Positions 45,246-53,992 are shown, numbered from the stretch's first letter. The stretch is DNA of 64,000 nucleotides from ZC4RG29 sp032907565 (GCA_032907565.1 JAJJPK010000168.1:24094-88093); one strand, 5' to 3'. Numbers and translations: made by a program. The notes: a model not told the origin generated them from the sequence alone.

Positions 45246-46829
45246 ATGGACATACGAACTCTGTTAGGCCTTATTTTTTGCCTTATCACTTCTGTTGACG
45301 CATTTTCGCAGGCTGCACGACGGCGCCTTCCCTCAAGTGTTAACCACCCGGCTATCAATCATTTCGCCCCGTATATGAGCCTGGACGGTGATGCGCTTGT
45401 GTTCATTTCCGACAATGCCGAGGATTACATATTGACGCCCTTTTTTAGCTATCGCACGCCGCGCAGCGACTGGCGCCCCCCGGCAGAGCTTCCCCGGACT
45501 ATTCATACCCGCCTGAACTACCTATGGGGTTATACCTTGAGCCCGGACGGCAAGATCCTGTATTTCTCCACCATCAAAACGCCGGGCGTTGGCGGATACG
45601 ACCTCTGGATGAGCGAGCGCAACGGCTCGTCGTGGTCGACGCCACAAAACCTGGCGGCCCCCTTGAACACCCGTGCCCACGAGGCGTGTGCCACGTTTAC
45701 GCCCGATCAGAAGACCGTGTACTTCATGCGCTGCGAGACCATGTCTCAGCGGGAGGCTTCCGGCTGTAAGATCATGATGTCGAAAAAGCAGGCCAATGGC
45801 CGGTGGGGAGAGCCCGTTGCTTTGCCTCCTTCCATCAACACGGGAAATGCGCAGGCGCCACGCATTCTGGCTGACGGGGAGACGCTCATTTTTAGCTCGG
45901 ACCGTCCCGGTGGAAAGGGCGGCATGGACCTCTATGTTTCACGATTCCGCAATGGATCGTGGACTGATCCTGTGCCAATGACGTTCGCGAACACACCCGA
46001 CGATGATCAGTTTGTTAGCGTCAACGCTAGTGGCAGATATCTGTTGCGTGACGCACCCGGCGATCGGCGGCGGGAAATGGCGGAATTTCTCATCCCGGAT
46101 CATCTGCGGCCCAAAGGCCTTATGCGCGTAGAGGGTACGATAGCAGGCGCGCCCGCTGCGTACCTTTCCGTACACGATCTTGCTAACGGTAAGCGCATCT
46201 TTAACGGTAGGCCCGATGGCCAGGGCTTCTTCAAATTGTACCTGATGGAAGGGTCGACATACGAGCTTTCTATTGACCCCGAGCACGATCGACTTCTGTA
46301 CTATTCCCAGCGGTTTGATCTCACAGGTGATACGCTCGAACAGATCGTTCGCGTCACACCTCGAATTGCGCCACCAAAAACGGGCGATGAGATACCGCTT
46401 GACCTGGTGGAGTTTCATGGAAACACGACCGACCTGACCCCGGCGTCGTCCGCCGAAGTGAAACGGGTCGCGCGCCTGATCCGGGGCAATCCTGACCGGG
46501 AGTTTGCCATTAAGGTTGTGATGACCGGGTATGTGGAAGACAGCATACGTTCCAGTCCTGAGCTTACGGAGGTGCGCTATGACTCGGTTTGGACGACGAT
46601 TGAAGTGCCGGATACAACATATGTCGACGCCGATTCGATGATGGTGCAGGTCCGGGATACCTTGATCGTGCAGCCCGTTTTTCACAACGATCGCACCCAA
46701 CAACAAGCTGAGGCTGTCGTTAGCGCCCTGGAGGGTCAAGGTGTGCCGAGGGATCGGCTACCGGTCGAAGTGATGGCCTTACCCGGAGACACGAGGGAAC
46801 TACGCGTGTTCCTTGTGGTTAGGCGTTAA
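45246..46829 (+). CDS. secreted beta-propeller (PD40) protein with divergent OmpA-like C-terminus
   Basis: 527 residues: a signal peptide (TSVDAFSQ cleavage), WD40-like PD40 repeats (APYMSLDGDALVFISD, WGYTLSPDGKILYFSTI, ACATFTPDQKTVYFMR, PRILADGETLIFSSDRPGGKGGMDLYVS) over residues ~35-260, a small beta domain, and a C-terminal region with OmpA-type pattern (IPLDLVEFHGNTTDLTPAS, QQQAEAVVSALEGQGVPRDRL). The OmpA part is stretched by an insert and lacks the usual D/R peptidoglycan-binding pair. It is likely periplasmic or outer-membrane attached; function unknown. Confidence 0.82.
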   Translation: MDIRTLLGLIFCLITSVDAFSQAARRRLPSSVNHPAINHFAPYMSLDGDALVFISDNAEDYILTPFFSYRTPRSDWRPPAELPRTIHTRLNYLWGYTLSPDGKILYFSTIKTPGVGGYDLWMSERNGSSWSTPQNLAAPLNTRAHEACATFTPDQKTVYFMRCETMSQREASGCKIMMSKKQANGRWGEPVALPPSINTGNAQAPRILADGETLIFSSDRPGGKGGMDLYVSRFRNGSWTDPVPMTFANTPDDDQFVSVNASGRYLLRDAPGDRRREMAEFLIPDHLRPKGLMRVEGTIAGAPAAYLSVHDLANGKRIFNGRPDGQGFFKLYLMEGSTYELSIDPEHDRLLYYSQRFDLTGDTLEQIVRVTPRIAPPKTGDEIPLDLVEFHGNTTDLTPASSAEVKRVARLIRGNPDREFAIKVVMTGYVEDSIRSSPELTEVRYDSVWTTIEVPDTTYVDADSMMVQVRDTLIVQPVFHNDRTQQQAEAVVSALEGQGVPRDRLPVEVMALPGDTRELRVFLVVRR

Positions 46830-46863
46830 CCCCAACTATATCTGGGGGGTCTAAATCGATTTA
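46830..46863. repeat. hairpin and 12-base palindrome between convergent genes
   Basis: CCCC (46830-46833) and GGGG (46844-46847) can pair across a 10-base loop, followed by TAAATCGATTTA (46852-46863), a perfect palindrome. They sit between the convergent propeller and DUF2911 stops and could serve as a weak bidirectional terminator; the stem is short. Confidence 0.3.
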
Positions 46864-46878
46864 AGGGCATGGCCCCAA

Positions 46879-47436
46879 TCATCGTTGATAAGAGAAGGGA
46901 ACAGCAACGAGCGTTTTGTCCCACATCAGTACCATTTCCACGTCGTCTCCTACCGATTCGAACGTCACCGTGAACTGTTCGATGACGCGGTCTTGGGTCA
47001 TGGCAGGAACGTCAACTGTGAGCACGTCCCGTGCCGGATCGCGATTGGGTTCGCCTTTGGAGTTGATGCCCCATTGTCCGTGTTCGGAATTGAAAATGAT
47101 CGTCCACGTGTCCGGTCGTGGGATGGTCCAGAGACTGTACTTTCCCCTCCTGAGGGTTTTTCCTTCGATGATCAGATCGCGGTTCGTTTCGAATGTTGTT
47201 GCCTCGTTGGCCCCTGTGCGCCAGACTTCACCGTAGGGCACGAGGCCTCCGAAAATTTCCCGATTTTTTTTGGAGGGGCGGTTGTAAAATAAGGTGACAG
47301 TAAGATTGCCCCGTCCAAAGATTACGTAATCCTCCGGGCTTGCCGATTTCTCTTTACGCAGATTGTACTGCATAAAAGCAATAATTGCCAAGATTACGGC
47401 GATACCGATGCCAGTAAGTATTATGGCGCGTCTCAT
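46879..47436 (-). CDS. DUF2911 domain protein
   Basis: 185 residues. One N-terminal membrane helix (IILTGIGIAVILAIIAFMQ) anchors a beta-sandwich domain with the DUF2911 core YGEVWRTGANEATTFETNRDL and LRRGKYSLWTIPRPDTWTIIF, near residues 65-110. The family is widespread in Bacteroidota and has no known activity. Divergent from the 37-residue ORF at 47552 across 115 bases. Confidence 0.87.
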   Translation of the reverse strand: MRRAIILTGIGIAVILAIIAFMQYNLRKEKSASPEDYVIFGRGNLTVTLFYNRPSKKNREIFGGLVPYGEVWRTGANEATTFETNRDLIIEGKTLRRGKYSLWTIPRPDTWTIIFNSEHGQWGINSKGEPNRDPARDVLTVDVPAMTQDRVIEQFTVTFESVGDDVEMVLMWDKTLVAVPFSYQR

Positions 47437-47551
47437 TTTGGATTTAACTGTCCGGAGGATTGTTCCGAACTTCTAACATAAAAGGTTTTTGGCTAATCTG
47501 TCCAAAAAAATACGGGCGAAATCCATAAGTTTGCACCAAATACTGTACGCT

Positions 47552-47665
47552 ATGGATTGGATGCCCTTCTACATTGTGATTCTGTTGTTCATTATGGCCA
47601 TTGTGGCACCCTGGGTAATTCCCAACAGCAAGATTAGCGACAATAAGCACGACAAGGAGTATTAA
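47552..47665 (+). CDS. 37-residue single-helix membrane protein
   Basis: A complete small ORF starting ATGGATTGG: MDWMPFYIVILLFIMAIVAP then WVIPNSKISDNKHDKEY. It has one membrane helix (residues 5-23) and a charged tail. It is placed 15 bases before the LOG-family gene on the same strand. The neat hydrophobic profile and spacing support a real gene. Family not recognised. Confidence 0.55.
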   Translation: MDWMPFYIVILLFIMAIVAPWVIPNSKISDNKHDKEY

Positions 47666-47680
47666 CCCGAACCGGGATTA

Positions 47681-48214
47681 ATGAACGTCTGTGTCTTCTG
47701 CGGTTCCAGCCTGGGAGACAATTCGGTTTTTCAAGATACAGCCGAGTCGCTCGGTGCGAGCTTTGCCGGGGCCGGCATCACGCTGGTTTACGGGGGTGGC
47801 AACATCGGTCTGATGGGCGTCCTCGCCAACGCCGTTATGCGTGGTGGCGGGGATGTGATCGGCATTATTCCCGAATTCCTGCTAAAACGCGAAGTGGGGC
47901 ACCGGGGCCTCACCCGTCTTGAGGTAGTGCAGTCGATGCACGAACGCAAGCGCCGGATGGCGGAACTTGCCGACGTTTTTGTCGCGCTGCCGGGCGGCTG
48001 GGGCACGCTGGAAGAGTTGGCGGAAATTCTTACGTGGAATCAATTGGGGCTGATTGCCCGGCCTGTATACCTTCTGAACTGCGACGGCTTTTACGATGCT
48101 CTTGTCGACCAGATGTCTAAAATGGTCTCGCACGGGTTTTTGTCGCGCGAAAGTTTCAACCTCATCAGTATCGTGGATAACCCTTCGGAACTCGTCCGGA
48201 GGCTGCGGTCATAA
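47681..48214 (+). CDS. LOG-family protein (cytokinin-riboside-monophosphate phosphoribohydrolase type)
   Basis: 177 residues with the LOG Rossmann-like fold: VFCGSSLGDNSVF, LVYGGGNIGLMGVLANAV, and the nucleotide-binding signature PGGWGTLEELAEILTWNQLG near residues 105-124. LOG proteins cleave nucleoside monophosphates to base and ribose-5-phosphate. In bacteria the physiological substrate is often AMP or similar; no signalling role is implied here. Starts at the ATG at 47681, 15 bases after the small ORF. Confidence 0.9.
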   Translation: MNVCVFCGSSLGDNSVFQDTAESLGASFAGAGITLVYGGGNIGLMGVLANAVMRGGGDVIGIIPEFLLKREVGHRGLTRLEVVQSMHERKRRMAELADVFVALPGGWGTLEELAEILTWNQLGLIARPVYLLNCDGFYDALVDQMSKMVSHGFLSRESFNLISIVDNPSELVRRLRS

Positions 48215-48265
48215 ACAGAGCGATCGGTTATCCGATAAATCTCTAAATTGTTGGGTCGACGCAGT

Positions 48266-49504
48266 ATGTTGAAAAGGCTCACCATCTTCTTTGCAGGGTT
48301 TCTTTTTGTCTCCACCCTCTCCTTCGCGCAACGGCCCCTCGGCTTTGTGCTGGAAGAAGGCAGGCGGAAAGTTCAGATCCCCTTTGAGCTGCGGAATAAT
48401 CTGATCATCGTTCCTGTTGTCCTCAACGGCATGCTGCCGCTCAAATTCGTAGTCGACACAGGCGTACAAACAGGGATCCTCACGCAAAAGGCCTTTAGCG
48501 ACATACTTAACCTTCCCTATTCCAAGAAATACATCATCGCGGGGCCTGGCGGCGAGGGTTTTGTGGAGGCTTACATCACGAACAACGTTTCCCTGGATCT
48601 GCCTGGCATCCACGGGACCGGACATGCGCTGCTGGTGCTGAACGAGGATTACCTGGAACTGCGAAACTACCTGGGAACCGACGTTCACGGGATTCTGGGA
48701 TATGAATTGTTCAGTCGGTTCATTGTCGAGATCAACTATGAAAAGAAGCTGTTGATCGTATCCTCCCCTACGAACTTCAAACCGAAGCGCCGCTACAAGA
48801 GGGTTAAGATAACGGTGGAAGACACCAAGCCTTACATTACTACCGATGTAGTGCTGGCCAACGGGGAAGTAATACGCGCCAAACTCATGATGGATTCCGG
48901 TGCAAGCCATGGCCTGCTGTTGGAACCGCAGTCGGATCCAAGAATTACGGTGCCCGCCAAATCCGTAAGCAGCCAGATAGGGCGAGGTATCGGTGGAGCC
49001 ATCATGGGGAAGGTGGGGCGTGTACGTTCCCTAAAAGTGGGAGAGTATGTGCTCGAGGAACCTATCGCGAATTTTCCGGACCCGAACAGCTACATGGATA
49101 GCCTGAAGATCGGGAAGACGGCACGGCACGGAACTATCGGAGGTGAGATCCTTAGTCGATTCAACATCGTATTCAACTTTTCGAAGGAGGAAATTTTTGT
49201 GAAGAAGAATTCTTCGTTCAAGAAGCGATTCTATTACAACCTCAGCGGACTTATCGTCAAGGCGATCGGATCCAATCTCAATACCTTCGAGATACAAGAG
49301 GTACGCGACCTGTCAACTGCGCATCGGGCGGATATCAGGGAAGGCGATCTCATCCTCTCTATCAATGGAATTGCAGCGAATACCCTTGACCTCAACCAGG
49401 TATTGGGGTTGCTCAGCACAAAGCCGGGAAAAAAGATCAACCTGCAAATCAACCGCGAGGGTCAGATCCTGCGAAAAACATTCAGACTGGAAGATGCTAT
49501 CTGA
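48266..49504 (+). CDS. secreted aspartyl protease-like protein with PDZ domain
   Basis: 412 residues from the ATG at 48266: signal peptide (STLSFAQ), two retropepsin-like halves with active-site signatures DTG (residues 64-66, KFVVDTGVQTGIL) and DSG (210-212, LMMDSGASHGLLL), and a C-terminal PDZ domain from about residue 325 (ADIREGDLILSINGIAAN). A protein with both halves in one chain could form its own active dimer. Probably periplasmic or surface-attached; substrate unknown. An in-frame TTG at 48248 is an alternative start. Confidence 0.87.
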   Translation: MLKRLTIFFAGFLFVSTLSFAQRPLGFVLEEGRRKVQIPFELRNNLIIVPVVLNGMLPLKFVVDTGVQTGILTQKAFSDILNLPYSKKYIIAGPGGEGFVEAYITNNVSLDLPGIHGTGHALLVLNEDYLELRNYLGTDVHGILGYELFSRFIVEINYEKKLLIVSSPTNFKPKRRYKRVKITVEDTKPYITTDVVLANGEVIRAKLMMDSGASHGLLLEPQSDPRITVPAKSVSSQIGRGIGGAIMGKVGRVRSLKVGEYVLEEPIANFPDPNSYMDSLKIGKTARHGTIGGEILSRFNIVFNFSKEEIFVKKNSSFKKRFYYNLSGLIVKAIGSNLNTFEIQEVRDLSTAHRADIREGDLILSINGIAANTLDLNQVLGLLSTKPGKKINLQINREGQILRKTFRLEDAI

Positions 49505-49975
49505 TCAAGCGCCGGCGAGTTGACGCTTACGCATATTGTATGCCTTGTAGAGAAACAATTGCGTACGCCGAGACTTGATGGAATTCTTAACCGTGTTGAG
49601 AATCGATTCGGTGGAAATGTTTTGCTTCAACACATAATCGAGGACACTGGACGAACCGTGGCTTTCTTCGTAGTTCGAATTCTTGAGCACGGTTACCGGG
49701 ATGTCCTTCGTCTTTTTGTTCGAGGCAAGAGCCTCTAGTGCCTCTGTTAGTTCAGCACGACCGATGTTGTCATCGATCAGAATATAATTTGGCCTGAAAC
49801 TCGAAAGTCTCTCCAGGAGACTCTTGACGTCGAAAGCGATCTCCGTAACGATCTTATTTCCGGGAATCATTTGCACCTTATTCAGTATCGAACTCAACTC
49901 AATCGGGTTGTTGCCGACAAGCAACAGGTGCAGCGATTCGACGGCCCGCACGGGAACTAGGGTAGTGGTTTCCAT
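49505..49975 (-). CDS. atypical response-regulator receiver protein
   Basis: 156 residues forming a receiver-like fold: a first beta strand SLHLLLVGNNPIEL (where the usual acidic pair is GNN), the phospho-acceptor strand YILIDDN (D68 or D69), and the conserved lysine K117 in LDYVLKQN. No output domain. The missing acidic pair implies it may not bind Mg2+ for phosphorylation normally. It converges on the protease gene (stops adjacent). The 167 bases upstream hold no gene. Confidence 0.75.
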   Translation of the reverse strand: METTTLVPVRAVESLHLLLVGNNPIELSSILNKVQMIPGNKIVTEIAFDVKSLLERLSSFRPNYILIDDNIGRAELTEALEALASNKKTKDIPVTVLKNSNYEESHGSSSVLDYVLKQNISTESILNTVKNSIKSRRTQLFLYKAYNMRKRQLAGA

Positions 49976-50142
49976 AAGCCAACTAATTAAAGCCGATTAA
50001 AGCCCGGTCCATGTAAGAACAGCGTAATAAATAAACGCAATTTTTACCAAATTGTTTCCGGTCAGGATTGACGGCTGACACAGTTTTCGAACCGTTCATC
50101 GAGGCCGGCGACTACCCATTGCAATTATAGGGCCACAGGGCG

Positions 50143-51252
50143 ATGAAAAACGCTGTAATCATTGGCGGAGGCCTCGCAGGCCTCGTAGCCGCCATCCAAA
50201 TGGCGCGGTGTGCGATTCCCTGTCTTGTGATTGAAAAAAATCAGTACCCCGCACATAAAGTTTGCGGAGAATATGTCTCAAATGAGGCGCTGCCATTTCT
50301 CAATTCGGTCAATTTGCTCCCCAGCCATTTTGACCGGTTTCCCAAAATTGAAAAGTTTCTCCTTTCGGCACAGGGCGGTAAATCGATACAACTTTCGCTC
50401 GACGTTGGTGGATTCGGAATCAGTCGTTACTGTTTCGATAGTCACCTTTATGCAGCAGCGCTCTCCGAAGGCGTCGAATTTCTACTCAACACGGTTGTCC
50501 GCGACGTAGTGTTTAGTGGGAATCGCTTTACCGTCCATTGCGGCGACCAATCGGTGGAGGCAGACGTGGTGATCGGCGCGTTTGGCAAACGATCACGTAT
50601 GGACGCAAGCCTGCAACGTTCGTTTATGCGGAAGCCTTCACCCTGGCTTGCCGTGAAATATCATGTGGAAACAGAATTTCCGGACGACACCATTGCGCTT
50701 CACAATTTTCAGGGAGGCTACTGCGGCGTAGTGCGTATCGAGGACGGAATCACTAACCTCTGTTATCTCGCGAAACGCGGCCGCATGAAAGAATCAGGAA
50801 GTGTCGAGGCATTGGAGCACCAGATCAGTCGTGAGAATCCATGGCTGGAAAGATTGTTTTCCAACAGCAAACGACGGTTCGACCGTCCCCTCGTCATTAA
50901 TGAAGTCTCGTTTGAAACCAAGGCGCCCGTGGAGCAACATATTCTAATGGCTGGAGATGCTGCTGGAATGATTGCCCCTTTGTGCGGAAACGGTATGGCG
51001 ATGGCAATACACAGCGGTAAGCTGGTCGCGGAAGCGGCCGTTCGCTATTGCCGCGGAGAACTTACGCGAGGTGAGATGGAGGCGTCGTATGCCGCCAGGT
51101 GGAACAATGAGTTTGCAGACAGGCTCCAGGCTGGTAGATATCTTCAGCGTCTTTTTGCCGGTGGCCCTGTTTCACGTTTTACGGTAGCGATGGCTCGCAT
51201 TCGTCCATTAGCCCATTGGTTAATCCGGCAATCGCACGGCAAGCCTTTCTAA
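50143..51252 (+). CDS. FAD-dependent oxidoreductase of the geranylgeranyl-reductase / hydroxylase type
   Basis: 369 residues: Rossmann motif GGGLAG (residues 8-13), the loop HKVCGEYVSNEALPF near 39-53 with conserved CGE typical of this flavoprotein family, VIGAFGKRSRMD, and the second FAD motif MAGDAAGMIAPLCGNGM near 270. Such flavoproteins act as reductases of isoprenoid double bonds or hydroxylases of phenolics; SrsC in Streptomyces alkylresorcinol pathways is a functional parallel. It sits beside UbiA, type III PKS and methyltransferase genes. Its 3' end overlaps UbiA's convergently by four bases. Confidence 0.87.
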   Translation: MKNAVIIGGGLAGLVAAIQMARCAIPCLVIEKNQYPAHKVCGEYVSNEALPFLNSVNLLPSHFDRFPKIEKFLLSAQGGKSIQLSLDVGGFGISRYCFDSHLYAAALSEGVEFLLNTVVRDVVFSGNRFTVHCGDQSVEADVVIGAFGKRSRMDASLQRSFMRKPSPWLAVKYHVETEFPDDTIALHNFQGGYCGVVRIEDGITNLCYLAKRGRMKESGSVEALEHQISRENPWLERLFSNSKRRFDRPLVINEVSFETKAPVEQHILMAGDAAGMIAPLCGNGMAMAIHSGKLVAEAAVRYCRGELTRGEMEASYAARWNNEFADRLQAGRYLQRLFAGGPVSRFTVAMARIRPLAHWLIRQSHGKPF

Positions 51253-52145
51253 CCGTTTAGCCGTTCGATAATGTTCTGATTGTCGATGAAGAAAAAGAGA
51301 AAGAAAACATTCAGGCACGTAGCAGATACGAGATTAAGTCGCATCGTGTGATCGTAATCGGCCGCCATTTCATGCTGTCGTACCTGGAAATACCACAGAA
51401 AGAAGTAGATGACCGTGGGGAATATGGCAATGGTAAAAATGACGCTGTATTGCAGACTGAAAAAAATGCCAAAGAATCCCGCGAATCCTACGAACACAAA
51501 TAGAAAAATTACACCCGACAAATGGAATGTTCCGGGTATTCCCACGAGGCGACTAATGGTCATGTCTCCACGACGTCCGTCTTCGCCGTGCTGGTACACC
51601 TGGGTCATGGGATAACTACCCAGCAACATACACGACGTGAGAAGACCTGCGTACACTGTCGTGGAGGTCAAAGCTGCATCAAGTGAGAAGTTGTTGATGC
51701 CGATGTAACACATGAGAAAGGTGAAAAACCCCTGGAAAAAGCCCGCGGCAAGCCATCCGACAATCGGATATTTTTTCAGGCGAACGGAAGGATGACTATA
51801 GGCCTTTGACACGAGTCCGTACATCAACAGCATCACAGCAAAAAGGACATTCACAAACAAGAGTCCCAGCGCGATGGCAACTGCGTCGAGAGCGAGTGAA
51901 ACACCATACAATTCGCGTTTTACCTTAGGTGGATTGCGAAGGCCACCAATGCTCTCTTCATCCCTGTCGAAATAACTGTTGTATCCGTTGCTAGCCGGGT
52001 AGAGGAAAAAGTGAACAGTAAGGAACACCCAAAATACCCGCGCGATGCTGGCGTTGGGCGAGAGCGCCAGGCTAAAAAGGAAAACCGGCAACAGGAAAAA
52101 CGAAAAGGGGACACGCAAGTGAAGCCACGTTGACCGGGAAAACAT
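51249..52145 (-). CDS. UbiA-family prenyltransferase
   Basis: 298 residues from the ATG at 52145, with nine hydrophobic helices. The first aspartate-rich motif is NSYFDRDEESIGG (N56, D60, D62) and the second is YQHGEDGRRGDMT near residue 200; both bind Mg-diphosphate. UbiA enzymes attach a prenyl chain to an aromatic acceptor. Its position, divergent from the type III PKS gene by 48 bases and convergent with the FAD enzyme, suggests the acceptor could be the PKS product. Acceptor and donor unknown. Confidence 0.88.
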   Translation of the reverse strand: MFSRSTWLHLRVPFSFFLLPVFLFSLALSPNASIARVFWVFLTVHFFLYPASNGYNSYFDRDEESIGGLRNPPKVKRELYGVSLALDAVAIALGLLFVNVLFAVMLLMYGLVSKAYSHPSVRLKKYPIVGWLAAGFFQGFFTFLMCYIGINNFSLDAALTSTTVYAGLLTSCMLLGSYPMTQVYQHGEDGRRGDMTISRLVGIPGTFHLSGVIFLFVFVGFAGFFGIFFSLQYSVIFTIAIFPTVIYFFLWYFQVRQHEMAADYDHTMRLNLVSATCLNVFFLFFFIDNQNIIERLNG

Positions 52146-52193
52146 AATGCGCCTTTTACAACAAGGTAAGGACAAATTGGATTATTATTAAGA

Positions 52194-53294
52194 ATGGCTT
52201 TCGTTACCGCCCTCGGTGTGGCAAATCCTCCCCATAGGGTTCCGCAGATGCAAATCGCGGACTTTATGGTCAGGGCGATGCAACTGGATTCCCTGCAGGA
52301 ACGCAAGTTGCGCGCCGTGTTCCGATCAAGTGGCATTGCCTATCGGTACTCGGTGCTGGAAGATTACGCGCGCAGCGATGGATTGACGTTCTTTCCAAAC
52401 TCCGACAATATGGAGCCGTTCCCCTCGACATCCCGTCGGATGGAGCGCTTCCGTTGTAATGCAGCAGCACTCTGCGTGCAGGCAGTCCATAATGCGCTCG
52501 GCGACCGATACCGCGGACGCGAATTCTCGCATCTCATCACGGTATGTTGTACGGGGATGTATGCGCCGGGCCTCGACCTGGAGATCATAGAGCGCTGCGG
52601 ACTTTCTCACTCCGTGCATCGCCTGTCTTTGAATTTCATGGGTTGTTACGCAGCCATCAACGCCCTCCGGACAGCCGACGCGCTTTGCGAGGCCACGCCC
52701 GGTGCAAAGGTACTCGTCGTCTGTGTTGAACTCTGTAGCCTGCACTTTCAGAAAGCATACAGTGAAGACAATCTACTGGCCAACGCCTTGTTCTCCGACG
52801 GTGCTGCGGCAGCGGTTGTTGAAAGACAACCTTCTGGTCGTGGCGGATTACGAATGGCACAGTTTCATAGTATCGTGATGAACGATGGGCACAATGATAT
52901 GGCTTGGAACGTAGGAGACCATGGTTTTGAAATGAAGCTGTCGTCCTACATTCCCGGCCTGGTTCGCAACGGTGTACGTGAGTTGGAAGCACGATGCCTG
53001 GAGAATGCCGGGTTACATATTAAGGATGTTGACTATTATGCCATACATCCTGGCGGCAAAAGAATCCTTGATGCCGTTGAAGATCAGTTGAATCTTCCGG
53101 CTGCACGGAACCGCTTTGCACGGGAAGTGCTGCGCGATTTCGGCAACATGTCGTCGCCGTCCGTGTTGTTCGTGCTGAAGCGGATTTGGGATTCCCTTGT
53201 AGGCAACGACAACGGCAAGTCTATACTCGGCCTTGCCTTCGGCCCCGGCCTTACACTCGAAAGTATGGTGCTCCGCATAGAACGGATTTCATGA
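52194..53294 (+). CDS. type III polyketide synthase
   Basis: 366 residues in the chalcone-synthase superfamily. The catalytic triad is complete: C151 in NFMGCYAAINAL, H285 in YYAIHPGGKRIL and N318 in FGNMSSPSVLFVL. The active-site segment LFSDGAAAAVVE (F200 region) is also present. Enzymes of this class extend fatty or aromatic starter CoAs with malonyl-CoA to give alkylresorcinols, alkylpyrones or similar. The stop overlaps the methyltransferase start as ATGA, so the two are translationally coupled. Product not known. Confidence 0.92.
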   Translation: MAFVTALGVANPPHRVPQMQIADFMVRAMQLDSLQERKLRAVFRSSGIAYRYSVLEDYARSDGLTFFPNSDNMEPFPSTSRRMERFRCNAAALCVQAVHNALGDRYRGREFSHLITVCCTGMYAPGLDLEIIERCGLSHSVHRLSLNFMGCYAAINALRTADALCEATPGAKVLVVCVELCSLHFQKAYSEDNLLANALFSDGAAAAVVERQPSGRGGLRMAQFHSIVMNDGHNDMAWNVGDHGFEMKLSSYIPGLVRNGVRELEARCLENAGLHIKDVDYYAIHPGGKRILDAVEDQLNLPAARNRFAREVLRDFGNMSSPSVLFVLKRIWDSLVGNDNGKSILGLAFGPGLTLESMVLRIERIS

Positions 53295-53992
53295 TGTCGC
53301 CATTTGCCGTACGGTCGGATCAACAGGAGATTATGGACGACCTGACATGCTCAGGTCAGGATGTTCGGCAGGCGCTGCACGAGCTGGAAGTCATCAACGC
53401 CTGGCTTGGCGGAAATGCGGTGACATTGGAAGGCGTCGCGCGACTTGTCAACCATATCCCACGAGAAACTGAGGTCACGGTAGCCGATCTTGGGTGTGGT
53501 GGCGGTGATATAGCAGCGCGGCTGTGCCGCCTCCTCAAATCGAAAGGGCTAAGACCTGAGGTAAGTGGCATAGATGCCAACCCGAATATAATTCGCATCG
53601 CGAGCGAAAAGCATCCTGACATTCACTTCGACGCCATCAACATTTTTTCCGACGACTTTACCCGTTTGCGGTTCGATGTAATAACAGCCACCTTATTCTT
53701 TCATCACTTCGACTCGCGCACCCTGGCGGTATTCATACGTCAGTTGCTCGGCCAGACCCGGGTCGGCATTGTGATCAACGATATTCACCGGCACTGGTTT
53801 TCTTTTCATTCGATACGCCTTCTGACGAGGATGTTTTCCCGTTCGCTGATGGTTCGGCACGATGCACCGGTGTCTGTACTGCGGGCATTTTCGCGCCGGG
53901 ATCTGGTAGACATCTTAGCCGAGGCCGGGGTAAGGCGATATACCATCCGGTGGCGATGGGCGTTCCGTTGGCTTGTAATTATTTATGTCTAG
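53291..53992 (+). CDS. class I SAM-dependent methyltransferase
   Basis: 233 residues from the ATG at 53291 (ATGA overlap with the PKS). Motif I is VTVADLGCGGGDIAARL near residues 62-78, followed by VSGIDANPNII and FDVITATLFFHHF. The C-terminus ends in a cluster of basic and aromatic residues (YTIRWRWAFRWLVIIYV) that may touch a membrane. By analogy with SrsB it could methylate the phenolic PKS product on carbon or oxygen; this is inference from context. Earlier in-frame starts lie inside the PKS gene and are rejected. Confidence 0.87.
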   Translation: MMSPFAVRSDQQEIMDDLTCSGQDVRQALHELEVINAWLGGNAVTLEGVARLVNHIPRETEVTVADLGCGGGDIAARLCRLLKSKGLRPEVSGIDANPNIIRIASEKHPDIHFDAINIFSDDFTRLRFDVITATLFFHHFDSRTLAVFIRQLLGQTRVGIVINDIHRHWFSFHSIRLLTRMFSRSLMVRHDAPVSVLRAFSRRDLVDILAEAGVRRYTIRWRWAFRWLVIIYV

